A stretch of DNA of 64,000 nucleotides from Acidobacteriota bacterium (GTDB lineage: Bacteria; Acidobacteriota; Terriglobia; Acidiferrales; UBA7541). Made by a program: the position numbers and the translations under genes. The stretch spans positions 1-64,000 of the forward strand of contig JAKBLM010000004.1 in NCBI GenBank assembly GCA_021832085.1, in the 5' to 3' direction. The stretch's first letter is position 1, and each line of letters begins with the position of its first letter. Under the pieces are notes generated by a model, which searched no databases, was not told the DNA's origin, and saw only the letters and a program-made list of their open reading frames with translations. This document shows, in pieces, positions 51,017 to 59,413 of the stretch.

Positions 51017-52351
51017 CTAGCCGCGCTTGTCGAGCGGCTGGTATTCGCGCTGGCCGTAGCCGAGGTAGACCTGGCGAGGCCGGGCGATTTTCTGCTCGGG
51101 ATCGAGCAGCATTTCCTCCCACTGGGCGATCCAGCCGGACATGCGGCCGATGGCAAACAGCACCGGGAACATCGTCACCGGCAGACCCATCGACTGATAG
51201 ATCAGTCCGCTGTAGAAGTCGACGTTGGGATAGAGCTTGCGTGAAACGAAATAGTCGTCTTCGAGCGCGATGCGTTCGACTTCGAGGGCGATCTCGAGCA
51301 GCGGGTTGCGCCCCATGACGTCGAATACCTCATAGGCGACGCGCTTGATAATTTTCGCGCGCGGATCGTAGTTCTTGTAGACCCGGTGGCCGAAGCCCAT
51401 CAGTCGCCCCTCACCCGATTTGACGCGCTTGATGTATTCGGGAACGTTCCCGATCGAGCCGATTTCCATCAGCATCCGAAGGACGGCTTCGTTGGCCCCG
51501 CCGTGCAGCGGGCCATAAAGTGCCGCGGCCGCCGCGGCGGTCGCGCAGTAAGGATCGGCGTGGGAGCTACCGACGCCCCGCATCGAGTTGGCCGAGCAGT
51601 TCTGCTCGTGGTCTGCGTGCAGGATGAAGAGCACATCGAGGGCATGCTCGAGCGTCGGGTTGGGCCGATACTTCAGCTCAGTGGTCTTGAACAGCATGTT
51701 GAGAAAATTGCCGGTATAGCTAAGTTCGTTGTCCGGATAGACAAACGGCAGGCCAAGGCTGTGCCGATAAGCGAACGCCGCGATTGTGGGAAGTTTTCCG
51801 AGCAGGCGGTAGGTCTGTTTGCGCCGCGAATCCTCGTTGAAAATGTCCTTCGACTCCGGATAGAAACTCGAAAGGGCCGCGACACTCGAGATCAGCATGC
51901 TCATCGGGTGAGCGTCGTAATGGAAGCCGTCCAGGAACTTCTTGATGCTCTCGTGAATGAAGGTGTGATGTGTGATGTGGTAGGTCCAATCGGTGAGTTG
52001 CTCGCGGTGGGGCAGTTCTCCGTGGATCAGAAGGTAGGCGGTCTCAAGGTACGACGACTTTTCGGCGAGTTCCTCGATGGGATAGCCACGATAGCGAAGA
52101 ATGCCGCGACCACCATCGATGAAGGTGACCCGGCTGGTGCACGAGGCTGTGTTGAGAAAGGCCGGATCGTAACTCATCAAACCGAAATCCGCCTCGTTGC
52201 TCTTGATCTTGCGAAGATCCATCGCGCGGATACAGCCGTTGTTGATCGGCAACTCGTATCGCTTGCCGGTGCGATTATCAATGACAGTGATGGATTCCTG
52301 TTGGGCGGACCGAGTCTCTGCGGAACTTGCAGCTGACGAAGGTTTTTCCAC
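51017..52351 (-). CDS. gltA: citrate synthase
   Basis: 444 residues, the type II length. The N-terminal part contains RKIKSNEADFGLMSYDPAFLN. Catalytic residues: His in LFILHADHEQN, His in YGPLHGGANEAVLRML, and Asp in LYPNVDFYSGLI; GFGHRVYKNYDPRA is the conserved oxaloacetate-binding block. It is a GTG start with AGGAG about 10 nt upstream. It catalyses acetyl-CoA plus oxaloacetate to citrate. The gene is monocistronic as far as can be seen, with a candidate terminator at 50956-51004. Confidence 0.97.
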   Translation of the reverse strand: MEKPSSAASSAETRSAQQESITVIDNRTGKRYELPINNGCIRAMDLRKIKSNEADFGLMSYDPAFLNTASCTSRVTFIDGGRGILRYRGYPIEELAEKSSYLETAYLLIHGELPHREQLTDWTYHITHHTFIHESIKKFLDGFHYDAHPMSMLISSVAALSSFYPESKDIFNEDSRRKQTYRLLGKLPTIAAFAYRHSLGLPFVYPDNELSYTGNFLNMLFKTTELKYRPNPTLEHALDVLFILHADHEQNCSANSMRGVGSSHADPYCATAAAAAALYGPLHGGANEAVLRMLMEIGSIGNVPEYIKRVKSGEGRLMGFGHRVYKNYDPRAKIIKRVAYEVFDVMGRNPLLEIALEVERIALEDDYFVSRKLYPNVDFYSGLIYQSMGLPVTMFPVLFAIGRMSGWIAQWEEMLLDPEQKIARPRQVYLGYGQREYQPLDKRG

Positions 52352-52496
52352 TTGTGTCTGCTCCTGGAGGGCTTAGAACTTTCTACTGTACACCAATCCC
52401 GGTCGTGGCGCGAGCCAGGCTCCGGGCGCCGGGGCTTCCCGTTCGCACCATTTCGCTGCGGCGTTTGGGCGATGCAGACGCCTTGATAGAAACCAG

Positions 52497-55007
52497 CTAC
52501 TTGCGTCCGAGGAAGCGGATGCGGCCGGTAAAGGAACGGCCCTGGACACCCTCGAAGGTGAGGAAGCGCGGCGAATCGATGTTGTTGATGACCACGGTAG
52601 GGTTCTGGTGGTCAGTGATGTTGTCGAATCCGCCGCGGAGCGCCCATTCGTATCCGAAGATCCGGAACCGCCGCTCGAGAAACAGATTGAGGGAGAAGAA
52701 ATCGGGGAAGCGGCGCGAGCCCGGCCGGCCAACCAGGAGCTGATTCTGGTTGACGGTGTTGAAGGGATAGCCGGTGCGCCAATCGACCACGTAGGAGATC
52801 TGGAACTTGTCGGGCAACGGCGCCCAACCCCATGAGAGCAAACGATTGGGCGAATCCCACGGCAAGGGACCGGGGAGCTGGGGACTGAAGAGCAGCGAAC
52901 TGAACGAGGGAGTGAGGGCGGCGCTGGTGTGAGCACGGGAACGCGTGTAGGAAACCATGACAAGGTCGCTGCGGTGGAAGGGATAACGAACCGTGACGCG
53001 CACGGCGTCGTAGGTATCGTTGCGGTCGTTGCGCAAAACGAATTGGCCGCTCGGCAGTCCCGCAGCGGGACCGCTCCCCACGTTCTGATAATCGAAGCCG
53101 TTGGAGCCACGCTTGCCGATGTAATCGATTTCCAGTTTGGTTTGGTGCGGCAGCATGTGCTCGAAACCGGCGCTCCAGTTCAGGAAGCGGGGCGCCTCGA
53201 GTGTCGCGGGATTGGCGCTGAACGAGGTCACCACTGGCGGACCGAGCGGCGTCTGGCCGCTGGGGCCATAAAAAACGTCTTGGCGCACGCCTTCGAGCGG
53301 CAGGCTCAGCAGCGCCAGGTTTGTCACCGGGTAAGACAGGCCGATGCCAGCCGAAAGTTTCGTTGTGCCGCTGGAGCCGAGCATGTAGCTGGCGGCCAGG
53401 CGCGGTGAGAGCAGCGGGCGGCGAAGGATCTCGTCCCAGTCGAACCGCAGACCGGCATCGACGAAGAGGCGCTTGGCAGGTTGCCAGCCGTCTTCGGCGT
53501 AGCCGCTGGTTTCCACGTTGTTCTGGTCGAAGGCGGGCGGACCGGCAAAGGTCGCCTGACGGTCAAGCGTGCCGTCCTCCCGATAAATGAGGATCGTGCC
53601 GCGAGCGAGCGACTGATGGTAGGTGATGCGGTCGAGGTCGATGCCGAAGCGAAGCTGGTGGCGTCCGTGCCAGTGGAAGCTCCCGAGCGAAAGATTGGCA
53701 ATCCCTTCCAGGCGCCGTGCCGTGGAAGCGCTCGTCTCGAAATAGTTGCCGCTGGTTCCCTCGGGCAAAATCACATAGGGCAGCGAGCCGCGCGGCTGCT
53801 CATTGGAGCCGAATTGGCTGACGGCGAATCCCCAATCGAATAGCGAGCCGCCAGACAGCACGATCTGGTCCCGGACCGTGCCCAGATAAGCATCCTCGCT
53901 CAGGTTGGTGGTGGTCTCGAGCGGGTCGAGCGGGTCGAGGCCGTTGCGGGGCGAATCGAAGCGGTTGACCAGGAAGCTGGTGGTGAGCTGATTGCTCGCG
54001 TTCAGGTTCCATTGCACCTTTGCCAGATCATTCCAGCGCCAGACCGGCGCCTCGTCCGCATTGCTCGGAAGATCCTGGACAATGTTCAAATCGTATTCGC
54101 CTTGCCCCGCGTCGTAGAACCAGGCCTTGTGCTTCCGGATGGGTCCGGAGAGGGAAAAACGAGGTGTGAAGGCTTCGAGGTGAATGCCGCGGCGATCCTG
54201 GACCGATGGGATGAAATTCGTGGCTGAGAAATGGAGGCGGTCGTTGCCCATGCCGGTCTGGAGGCTGAGCGCCTCGCCCGAGCCTTCGCCAAGATTGGCC
54301 GGCAAGCGGCTGCCGATCACGCGGATCGAGCGAAGCGCGTCCGGACTCACGCGCAGATTGAGCAGCCCGGTGACGGGTTGCGAGATATCGAAGCCGTCGA
54401 GGCGCTCGTCAATCTGGCTGGAGCTGGAGCCGTTGATATGGATCTGGCCATCGTTTCCGGGCGTGACGCCGGGGATCAGCGGCAGAACGTTGCGGTAATC
54501 GCGGCTGGTGGAATAGGGGATATTGACGATCTCGCGGCTCGAAAGCTTCTGGACCGCGGCGGTCTGTTGCGGATTGATGAGCGGAGGCGTGTAGTGAACC
54601 TCGACGCGCTGCTCAAACTCCCGCCGGTGCGGCAAAGTGACTTCCAGGCTGTGCCCGGGAGTGAGGTCGACGGTGCGGTTGGTAATCGGATAAAAACCTT
54701 CTTTTTCCACCGTCAACCGATAGCGGCCTGGAACCAGCGAGGGGAATTCGACCCGCCCCACTACATCGGTTTCCCCGCGAATCGACTTGCCGCCAGCCGA
54801 CGGCGTCAGCAGCAGCTGAGCGCCGGCGACGGCCACACCGTTTTCGTCGTGAACAATGACGATCACCTGGCCTAAGTGGTTAGGCTGTCTGCGGGCGCGA
54901 AGCGAGGGCACGCCCCACAAGAGCAACAGGAAGAGGAGCGCCGAGCAGGCCGCTCCGTGCAAGCGAGCCCGCGAGGTCCGGCTTCGGAAGCGCTCGAAGG
55001 CCATCAA
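52497..55007 (-). CDS. TonB-dependent receptor with carboxypeptidase-regulatory domain (Oar-like)
   Basis: 836 residues. A hydrophobic export signal (ACSALLFLLLLWGVPSL) is followed by a carboxypeptidase-regulatory-like beta-sandwich (residues about 45-125: VIVIVHDENGVAVAGAQLLL, LVPGRYRLTVEKEGFYP). A plug domain comes next (SREIVNIPYSTSRDYRNVLPLIPGV) and then a 22-strand barrel ending RSFTGRIRFLGRK. This is the Oar-like group abundant in Acidobacteria, shorter than the common 1000-1200 residue forms. It probably imports a large ligand through the outer membrane, powered by TonB. No substrate-binding partner is adjacent. An unusual 19-bp hairpin (55157-55198) lies in its upstream region. Confidence 0.88.
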   Translation of the reverse strand: MMAFERFRSRTSRARLHGAACSALLFLLLLWGVPSLRARRQPNHLGQVIVIVHDENGVAVAGAQLLLTPSAGGKSIRGETDVVGRVEFPSLVPGRYRLTVEKEGFYPITNRTVDLTPGHSLEVTLPHRREFEQRVEVHYTPPLINPQQTAAVQKLSSREIVNIPYSTSRDYRNVLPLIPGVTPGNDGQIHINGSSSSQIDERLDGFDISQPVTGLLNLRVSPDALRSIRVIGSRLPANLGEGSGEALSLQTGMGNDRLHFSATNFIPSVQDRRGIHLEAFTPRFSLSGPIRKHKAWFYDAGQGEYDLNIVQDLPSNADEAPVWRWNDLAKVQWNLNASNQLTTSFLVNRFDSPRNGLDPLDPLETTTNLSEDAYLGTVRDQIVLSGGSLFDWGFAVSQFGSNEQPRGSLPYVILPEGTSGNYFETSASTARRLEGIANLSLGSFHWHGRHQLRFGIDLDRITYHQSLARGTILIYREDGTLDRQATFAGPPAFDQNNVETSGYAEDGWQPAKRLFVDAGLRFDWDEILRRPLLSPRLAASYMLGSSGTTKLSAGIGLSYPVTNLALLSLPLEGVRQDVFYGPSGQTPLGPPVVTSFSANPATLEAPRFLNWSAGFEHMLPHQTKLEIDYIGKRGSNGFDYQNVGSGPAAGLPSGQFVLRNDRNDTYDAVRVTVRYPFHRSDLVMVSYTRSRAHTSAALTPSFSSLLFSPQLPGPLPWDSPNRLLSWGWAPLPDKFQISYVVDWRTGYPFNTVNQNQLLVGRPGSRRFPDFFSLNLFLERRFRIFGYEWALRGGFDNITDHQNPTVVINNIDSPRFLTFEGVQGRSFTGRIRFLGRK

Positions 55008-55156
55008 CTTTATGATGCCTCTGTTGAGAAGGGCGAAAAAGGACGAGAAGAAGTCAACTGCATTGGCACGGCTTCTGGAACGATGGGTGAGGCGTCGGGT
55101 TCAGGAAACCGGTGGGCCGCTGTGAATCAAGAGGGAAGGGAACTCTCCATCACTGA

Positions 55157-55198
55157 CGCTTCCGCCCGGAACGCTGGTGAGCGTTCCGGGCGGAAGCG
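55157..55198. repeat. perfect 19-bp inverted repeat, 4-nt loop
   Basis: Bases 55157-55175 and 55180-55198 are exact reverse complements with a GGTG loop. The stem is GC-rich. It lies 150 nt upstream of the TonB receptor start and 57 nt past the peptide F stop, both on the minus strand. No T-run follows on either strand, so a simple terminator is unlikely; a REP-like unit or operator is possible. Confidence 0.75.
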
Positions 55199-55227
55199 AT
55201 GGGCAAAATCAGAAGAAAGAAGCTCAG

Positions 55228-55250
55228 CTCGCGGGCTTCCCGCCCGCAAG
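55228..55250 (-). terminator. hairpin after lysine-rich peptide F
   Basis: In the minus-strand transcript, CTTGCGGGC (55250-55242) pairs with GCCCGCGAG (55236-55228), including one G-U, with a GGGAA loop. A pyrimidine-rich tail (CTTCTTTCTTCTGATTTT) begins about 8 nt later. It starts 5 nt after the stop of peptide F and is a plausible terminator for it. Confidence 0.5.
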
Positions 55251-55254
55251 CGAA

Positions 55255-55332
55255 CTACTTCTTCTTGCCCTTGCTCGGAGCCTTTTTCGCCCGCTTGGCT
55301 TTCTTCGCGGGTTTCGCCTTTTTCTTGGCCAT
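55255..55332 (-). CDS. tiny lysine-rich peptide F
   Basis: 25 residues, over half Lys: MAKKKAKPAKKAKRAKKAPS then GKKK. AGGAG lies 5-6 nt before the ATG. The Ala-Lys-Lys-Pro repeats resemble the tails of histone H1-like proteins. It resembles the body of peptides A, C and E but lacks their C-terminal TLR tail. A sigma-54-like site at 55389-55403 lies 57 nt upstream, nearly the same distance as for peptide A. A hairpin follows. Function unknown. Confidence 0.55.
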   Translation of the reverse strand: MAKKKAKPAKKAKRAKKAPSKGKKK

Positions 55333-55388
55333 CGGCTCTCCTCTCGAAATGGATGCTGCGCGCTTGCGCGCGCGTAACTCAACCATAC

Positions 55389-55403
55389 GCAAGAAGATTC
55401 CCA
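55389..55403 (-). promoter_or_regulatory. sigma-54-like (-24/-12) site upstream of peptide F
   Basis: On the minus strand TGGGAAT-CTTC-TTGC, with GG and GC separated by exactly 10 nt. The -12 element is perfect and the -24 element partial. It lies 57 nt before the ATG of peptide F, comparable to 52 nt at peptide A. Confidence 0.4.
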
Positions 55404-55596
55404 AGTGCAATACTGTTGTGCACAGAAAAGTAGAAAGTCTAACTATGCGCCTGGTCGCGCACGACTCCTTCTCGACGCTCACCACTGGTCCAAACCGGCA
55501 GAAGGGAAGCGATCCGCGGAAGATTTTTTCCGAGCGCTGCCGCCGAATCGGCGCGGCAGCGCTCGGGCACTCGAGTGGATGTTTACCGCTTCGTGT

Positions 55597-58500
55597 TCAC
55601 AGCCCCGGCCCTTTCGGATAGGCGGGAAGATCAGGCGGGCGCGGCGGCAGTTTCTTGGGATGTTTGCGGATTTCCTGCAGCACCGCCTGGATTGCCTTCT
55701 CAAGCTGCGGATCGTGGCCTTCGCGCAGCAGATCGGGTGTGTTCTCCACGACGATATCGGGCTCGACGCCGCGATTTTCGATGATCCACTGACTGTCGAG
55801 GCCGTAGAGCGCGAATTCCGGACGGGTAACGTAGCCGCCATCCATCAGCGGCATGTCGCCACGGATGCCGCGTACGCCACCCCAGGTGCGCGTGCCAATC
55901 ACCGGACCCAGTTTGTAGAACTTGAAGAAGTAGGTGAAGAAATCGCCGTCGGAAGCAGCGTAGTGGTTGGTGAGGCAAGCCATCGCCCCGTTGAAGACGA
56001 CGTCGGGCACCGTGCCGCTGGCCCAGTTTCGCGCCGCGCTCATCCCGGCCAGGATTCGCCGCAGCCGCTCGAGAATCATCTGGTCGACGAAGCCGCCGCC
56101 GTTGTACCGGACATCGAAAATGATCCCCTGCTTGCGGATTTGAGGGAAGAACTGGCGCACGAATTCGTCGAGCCCGTGGCCGCCCATGTCGGGCAGGTAG
56201 ACGTACCCGACGCGTCCAGCGGTCGCCTTGGCAACCTTCTCGCGGTTGGTGGCGATCCAGTCGAGTTCGCGCAAGCCAAGCTCGCTGCGAATCGGACGGA
56301 CGACGACCTCGCGCGCGCCCTCGGTGCCGGGCTGGGAATTCACCGTCAGCGTGACGTTCTCGCCGGCGGTATTCACGAGCAGTTGTGAGGGAGTCTCGGG
56401 GGAGCGCAACGGTTGGCCATTGACCGCAAGCAGGTAATCACCCACGTGGATGCCGAGGCCAGGCTCGGTGAGCGGTGAGCGCAGCGACGGATCCCAGTTC
56501 TGCCCGGGATAGATCTTCTTGAAGCGGTAGAGTCCGGTCCTGGCATCGACCTCGTAATCGACCCCGAGCAGCCCAACGTTCACCGAGTGCAGATTCGGAT
56601 AGTCGCCGCCGCCCGTATAGGTGTGCGAGTTCGAGAGCTCACCGATCATCTCCCCGATCAGGTAGGTCAAGTCGTAGCGATCGGCGACGTAGGGAAGCAG
56701 CTGCGCGTATTTATCGCGGATTTTCGCCCAGTCCTGGCTGTTCATCGCCTTTGCGTAGAAGAAGTCGCGTTCCTGGCGCCAGGCGTCGAAATACATCTCG
56801 TGCCATTCGGCGCGGGGATTGATCTCCGCGTTCATCCCCGAAAGGTCTAGGCGTCCGTCGCCGACCCTGTGAGGCGTGGCCGGCGGGGTGGTGGCAAGAA
56901 TGCCGAAGACGCCGGCTACGGGCGTGCCGCCTTCGCCACCGCCTTGGGGCGGTGCGCCATAGAGCAGCTTTTTGCCGTCGAAAGAGACGGCAAAACGCGA
57001 AGTGCCCACGAGCAGCACCGAGTCCTTTCGCTGGGCCATGTCGAAGACGTGGATCTGTGGCGCTTCCCCCGGCAGCGGGCCCGAAAGCCCCATCACCGGT
57101 AGCGTGGAATAAAGGACCAGCCCTTTGGCCGCCGCCAGCGTATCGATGTTCGAAACCGGCATCGGCAAGGCCACGATTCGTTGGCCGATGCCTTCCAAGT
57201 CGATTCGAAACGGCTTGGCCGGTTCCTTCTTCTCGGCCGGCTTGGCGTCCGGAGCAGACGTTACGGTCGCCTCGTCGCTTTCCGGAGCGAAAGGCGAGGG
57301 CTCATCAGCGCGCAGCGTCACTATGTAGACGCGCGTTGCTTTCGGGTTGGCGAAATCGGCGTCGTACGCCCCAATCACTTCGTTGTAATCGCGATTGGAG
57401 AGGAAATAGAGATATTTACCCGCCGGGTCGAACACCGGCTGCCAGCTGTTTGTGAAATCGGTGGTGACCGGCGTGATTTTTTTCGTGGCGAGGGAATACA
57501 GCTCGATCACGCCATATTGATTGCGCGATTGCTTGGAATAGGTCACCCACTGGCTATCGGGCGACCACGCGTAGTCACGAATTTCGCCGTAGTGCCCCTG
57601 ATCGATCAGCACCGGCTTCTTCTCGTGAATATCGACGTACCAGAGGCGGAGATCCTTGTCAGCATAGAGCAGCTTGGTGTTGTCGGGAGACCAGACGGGT
57701 CCGTAGCGGAACATCGATCCGTCAAAAGTGATCCGCGTCTCCTGACCCATGCCGTTCTGCGGCGTGATGTAGAGTTCGTATTCTCCGGTGCGGTCGGAGA
57801 GATAGGCCACCCATTTCCCGTTGGGCGACCAGGTGGGATAGCGCTCCCAGACGCCCGATGAGCGCGTCAGATTGCGAATGCTGCCATGCTCGGCGGGAAC
57901 GGTGAAGACGTCGCCGCGCGCCTCGAAGACGCCACGCTTGCCGTTCGACGAGATGTCGAACGACTGGATCCAGGGCGCTACGTTTTTCCATTCGCTGCGC
58001 GCCAAGTCGCGGTCGCCGGGCACTTCGATGGAGAGCTTCGTCGTCTTGCCGCTGCGCAGGTCATAGGTGTAGAGCCAGCCGCCGTTCTGAAAGACGATCG
58101 CGTCGGGGCCCAGGCTAGGCCATTCCACGTCAAAATCGGTGAAATGGGTGAGCTGGCGCACCTGATGGCTGCCCAAATCGTAGCTGTAAAGATTCATCCG
58201 CTCGTTGGGGCCGCGATCGCTGGCGAAATAGATTGTATTGCCATGCCACATCGGAAACGTGTCGGTGCCATTGGCCTGCGGCAGCCGCGTGAAGGTGTTG
58301 TGGACCAGGTCGTAGATCAGGATGTCTTGCATCATCCCGCCGCGATAGCGTTTCCAGGTGCGGAAATTCCGGAAAATCGGGTTATAGGCGATCTTCGTTC
58401 CGTCGGCGGAATAGGAGGTGAGCCCGCCGCGGAAAAGCGGAAGTCGCTCGGGCAGGCCGCCCTCGACGCTCACTTTCCACAACTGCCCGAACCAGGTGTT

Positions 58501-58938
58501 GAAGGCATCGTGGCGGGAAAGAAAGACGATCCATTTGCTGTCGGGCGTCCAGGTGATCACCTCGTTGTTCGGGCCCATCCGTTCGGGAATCGGGCCGACG
58601 TCAGGCCACCAGGTCAATTGCTTCGGCTGGCCACCGGAAGCCGGCATGACGTAGACGTTGAAATTTCCGTCGTACTGGGCCGTGAAGGCAATCCATTTGC
58701 CGTCGGGAGAGAATTTCGGGAAGAGCTCGAGTCCCGGCGACGTGGTGATGCGCCGCGCTACCCCGCCCGTACGCTGCGCCAGCCACAGGTCTCCCCCATA
58801 GCTGAAAACGATCTGGTGGCTGGAAATATCCGGAAAACGAAGCAACCGTCCTTGCGGCATCTCCTGCGTCCGCGCCGGACCGGCGACGAGGAACCCCGCA
58901 ATGAGCACGAGTACCCACGCCCAGTGTTTGCGGCACAT
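55597..58938 (-). CDS. Tricorn-type protease (S41 family, propeller plus PDZ)
   Basis: 1113 residues with a signal peptide (WVLVLIAGFLVAGPARTQ) indicating export, unlike the cytoplasmic archaeal enzyme. Two WD40-like propellers occupy residues about 35-640 (ISSHQIVFSYGGDLWL, repeated P-S-F-S-P-D-G-like blades such as WSPDNTKLLYADKDL). The catalytic half has the Ser-His pair in ELSNSHTYTGGG, a PDZ domain (GIHVGDYLLAVNGQPL), the nucleophile Ser in YAASDGDFFTYFF and the Glu in NRGVEPDIVVEN, so the Tricorn catalytic tetrad is intact. It degrades peptides, probably in the periplasm. AGGAGG lies 7 nt upstream of the ATG at 58938. Confidence 0.92.
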   Translation of the reverse strand: MCRKHWAWVLVLIAGFLVAGPARTQEMPQGRLLRFPDISSHQIVFSYGGDLWLAQRTGGVARRITTSPGLELFPKFSPDGKWIAFTAQYDGNFNVYVMPASGGQPKQLTWWPDVGPIPERMGPNNEVITWTPDSKWIVFLSRHDAFNTWFGQLWKVSVEGGLPERLPLFRGGLTSYSADGTKIAYNPIFRNFRTWKRYRGGMMQDILIYDLVHNTFTRLPQANGTDTFPMWHGNTIYFASDRGPNERMNLYSYDLGSHQVRQLTHFTDFDVEWPSLGPDAIVFQNGGWLYTYDLRSGKTTKLSIEVPGDRDLARSEWKNVAPWIQSFDISSNGKRGVFEARGDVFTVPAEHGSIRNLTRSSGVWERYPTWSPNGKWVAYLSDRTGEYELYITPQNGMGQETRITFDGSMFRYGPVWSPDNTKLLYADKDLRLWYVDIHEKKPVLIDQGHYGEIRDYAWSPDSQWVTYSKQSRNQYGVIELYSLATKKITPVTTDFTNSWQPVFDPAGKYLYFLSNRDYNEVIGAYDADFANPKATRVYIVTLRADEPSPFAPESDEATVTSAPDAKPAEKKEPAKPFRIDLEGIGQRIVALPMPVSNIDTLAAAKGLVLYSTLPVMGLSGPLPGEAPQIHVFDMAQRKDSVLLVGTSRFAVSFDGKKLLYGAPPQGGGEGGTPVAGVFGILATTPPATPHRVGDGRLDLSGMNAEINPRAEWHEMYFDAWRQERDFFYAKAMNSQDWAKIRDKYAQLLPYVADRYDLTYLIGEMIGELSNSHTYTGGGDYPNLHSVNVGLLGVDYEVDARTGLYRFKKIYPGQNWDPSLRSPLTEPGLGIHVGDYLLAVNGQPLRSPETPSQLLVNTAGENVTLTVNSQPGTEGAREVVVRPIRSELGLRELDWIATNREKVAKATAGRVGYVYLPDMGGHGLDEFVRQFFPQIRKQGIIFDVRYNGGGFVDQMILERLRRILAGMSAARNWASGTVPDVVFNGAMACLTNHYAASDGDFFTYFFKFYKLGPVIGTRTWGGVRGIRGDMPLMDGGYVTRPEFALYGLDSQWIIENRGVEPDIVVENTPDLLREGHDPQLEKAIQAVLQEIRKHPKKLPPRPPDLPAYPKGPGL

Positions 58939-59126
58939 GTGTTTGCCTCCTGCGTAGTCTTTATCTCGAGTTGACCAACTCTGGGAAAAACCGTAAATCG
59001 GGAAGCGGTGATTCGAAGTTAGCAATACGTTAGCATGAACCGGCCCTTTCCGGGCAGACGAGAAATCCCGTCGATGGCGATTCGGTACAGCTCAGCCCCA
59101 AGAGCCGACCTTTCGCCCCCGCTCCC

Positions 59127-59156
59127 TTGCTCGCTCCGAACCGGTTCCCCTATTCT
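59127..59156 (+). promoter_or_regulatory. candidate promoter for the riboswitch-thrC-thrB transcript
   Basis: TTGCTC (59127-59132), 18-nt spacer, TATTCT (59151-59156). Transcription would begin near 59163, leaving the upstream hairpin and the SAM aptamer in the leader. Confidence 0.45.
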
Positions 59157-59193
59157 GATTGTGACTTCCCAGACTCAGGTCTGGCCGATCTGA

Positions 59194-59304
59194 GTCTCAT
59201 GAAGAGTGGCCGAGGGAACGGGCCCGAAGACGCCACGGCAACCGGCTTAGGCGGCAAGCCAAGCGCGGTGCCAATTCCCGCCCCGAGTTCGGGGGACATG
59301 AGAC
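59194..59304 (+). ncRNA. SAM-I-type riboswitch upstream of thrC
   Basis: P1 is GTCTCATG (59194-59201) with CATGAGAC (59297-59304), 8 perfect pairs. The conserved core follows: AAGAG then GTGGC (59205-59209) pairing with GCCAC (59232-59236), the kink-turn-like CGAGGGAACGGGCCCGA, then CGGCAACC, and GGTGCCAATTCCC near 59268-59279. P4 is CCCCGA/TCGGGG just before the 3' P1 strand. This order matches the S-box aptamer. An upstream hairpin, AGACTCAG/CTGAGTCT (59171-59178 with 59190-59197), would compete with P1. No clear downstream terminator is seen, so translational or other control is possible. The related SAM-IV class is an alternative. Confidence 0.85.
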
Positions 59305-59413
59305 GCCTGCCCTCAGCTTTGAACAGTCTCTTCCCACGCTCGGAATGACGCAGCGGCGCGTTCCGTTTTGCGGAAGCTCAGCTGCTGGTGCCAAACCAGA
59401 AAGGCGGTGGCCA

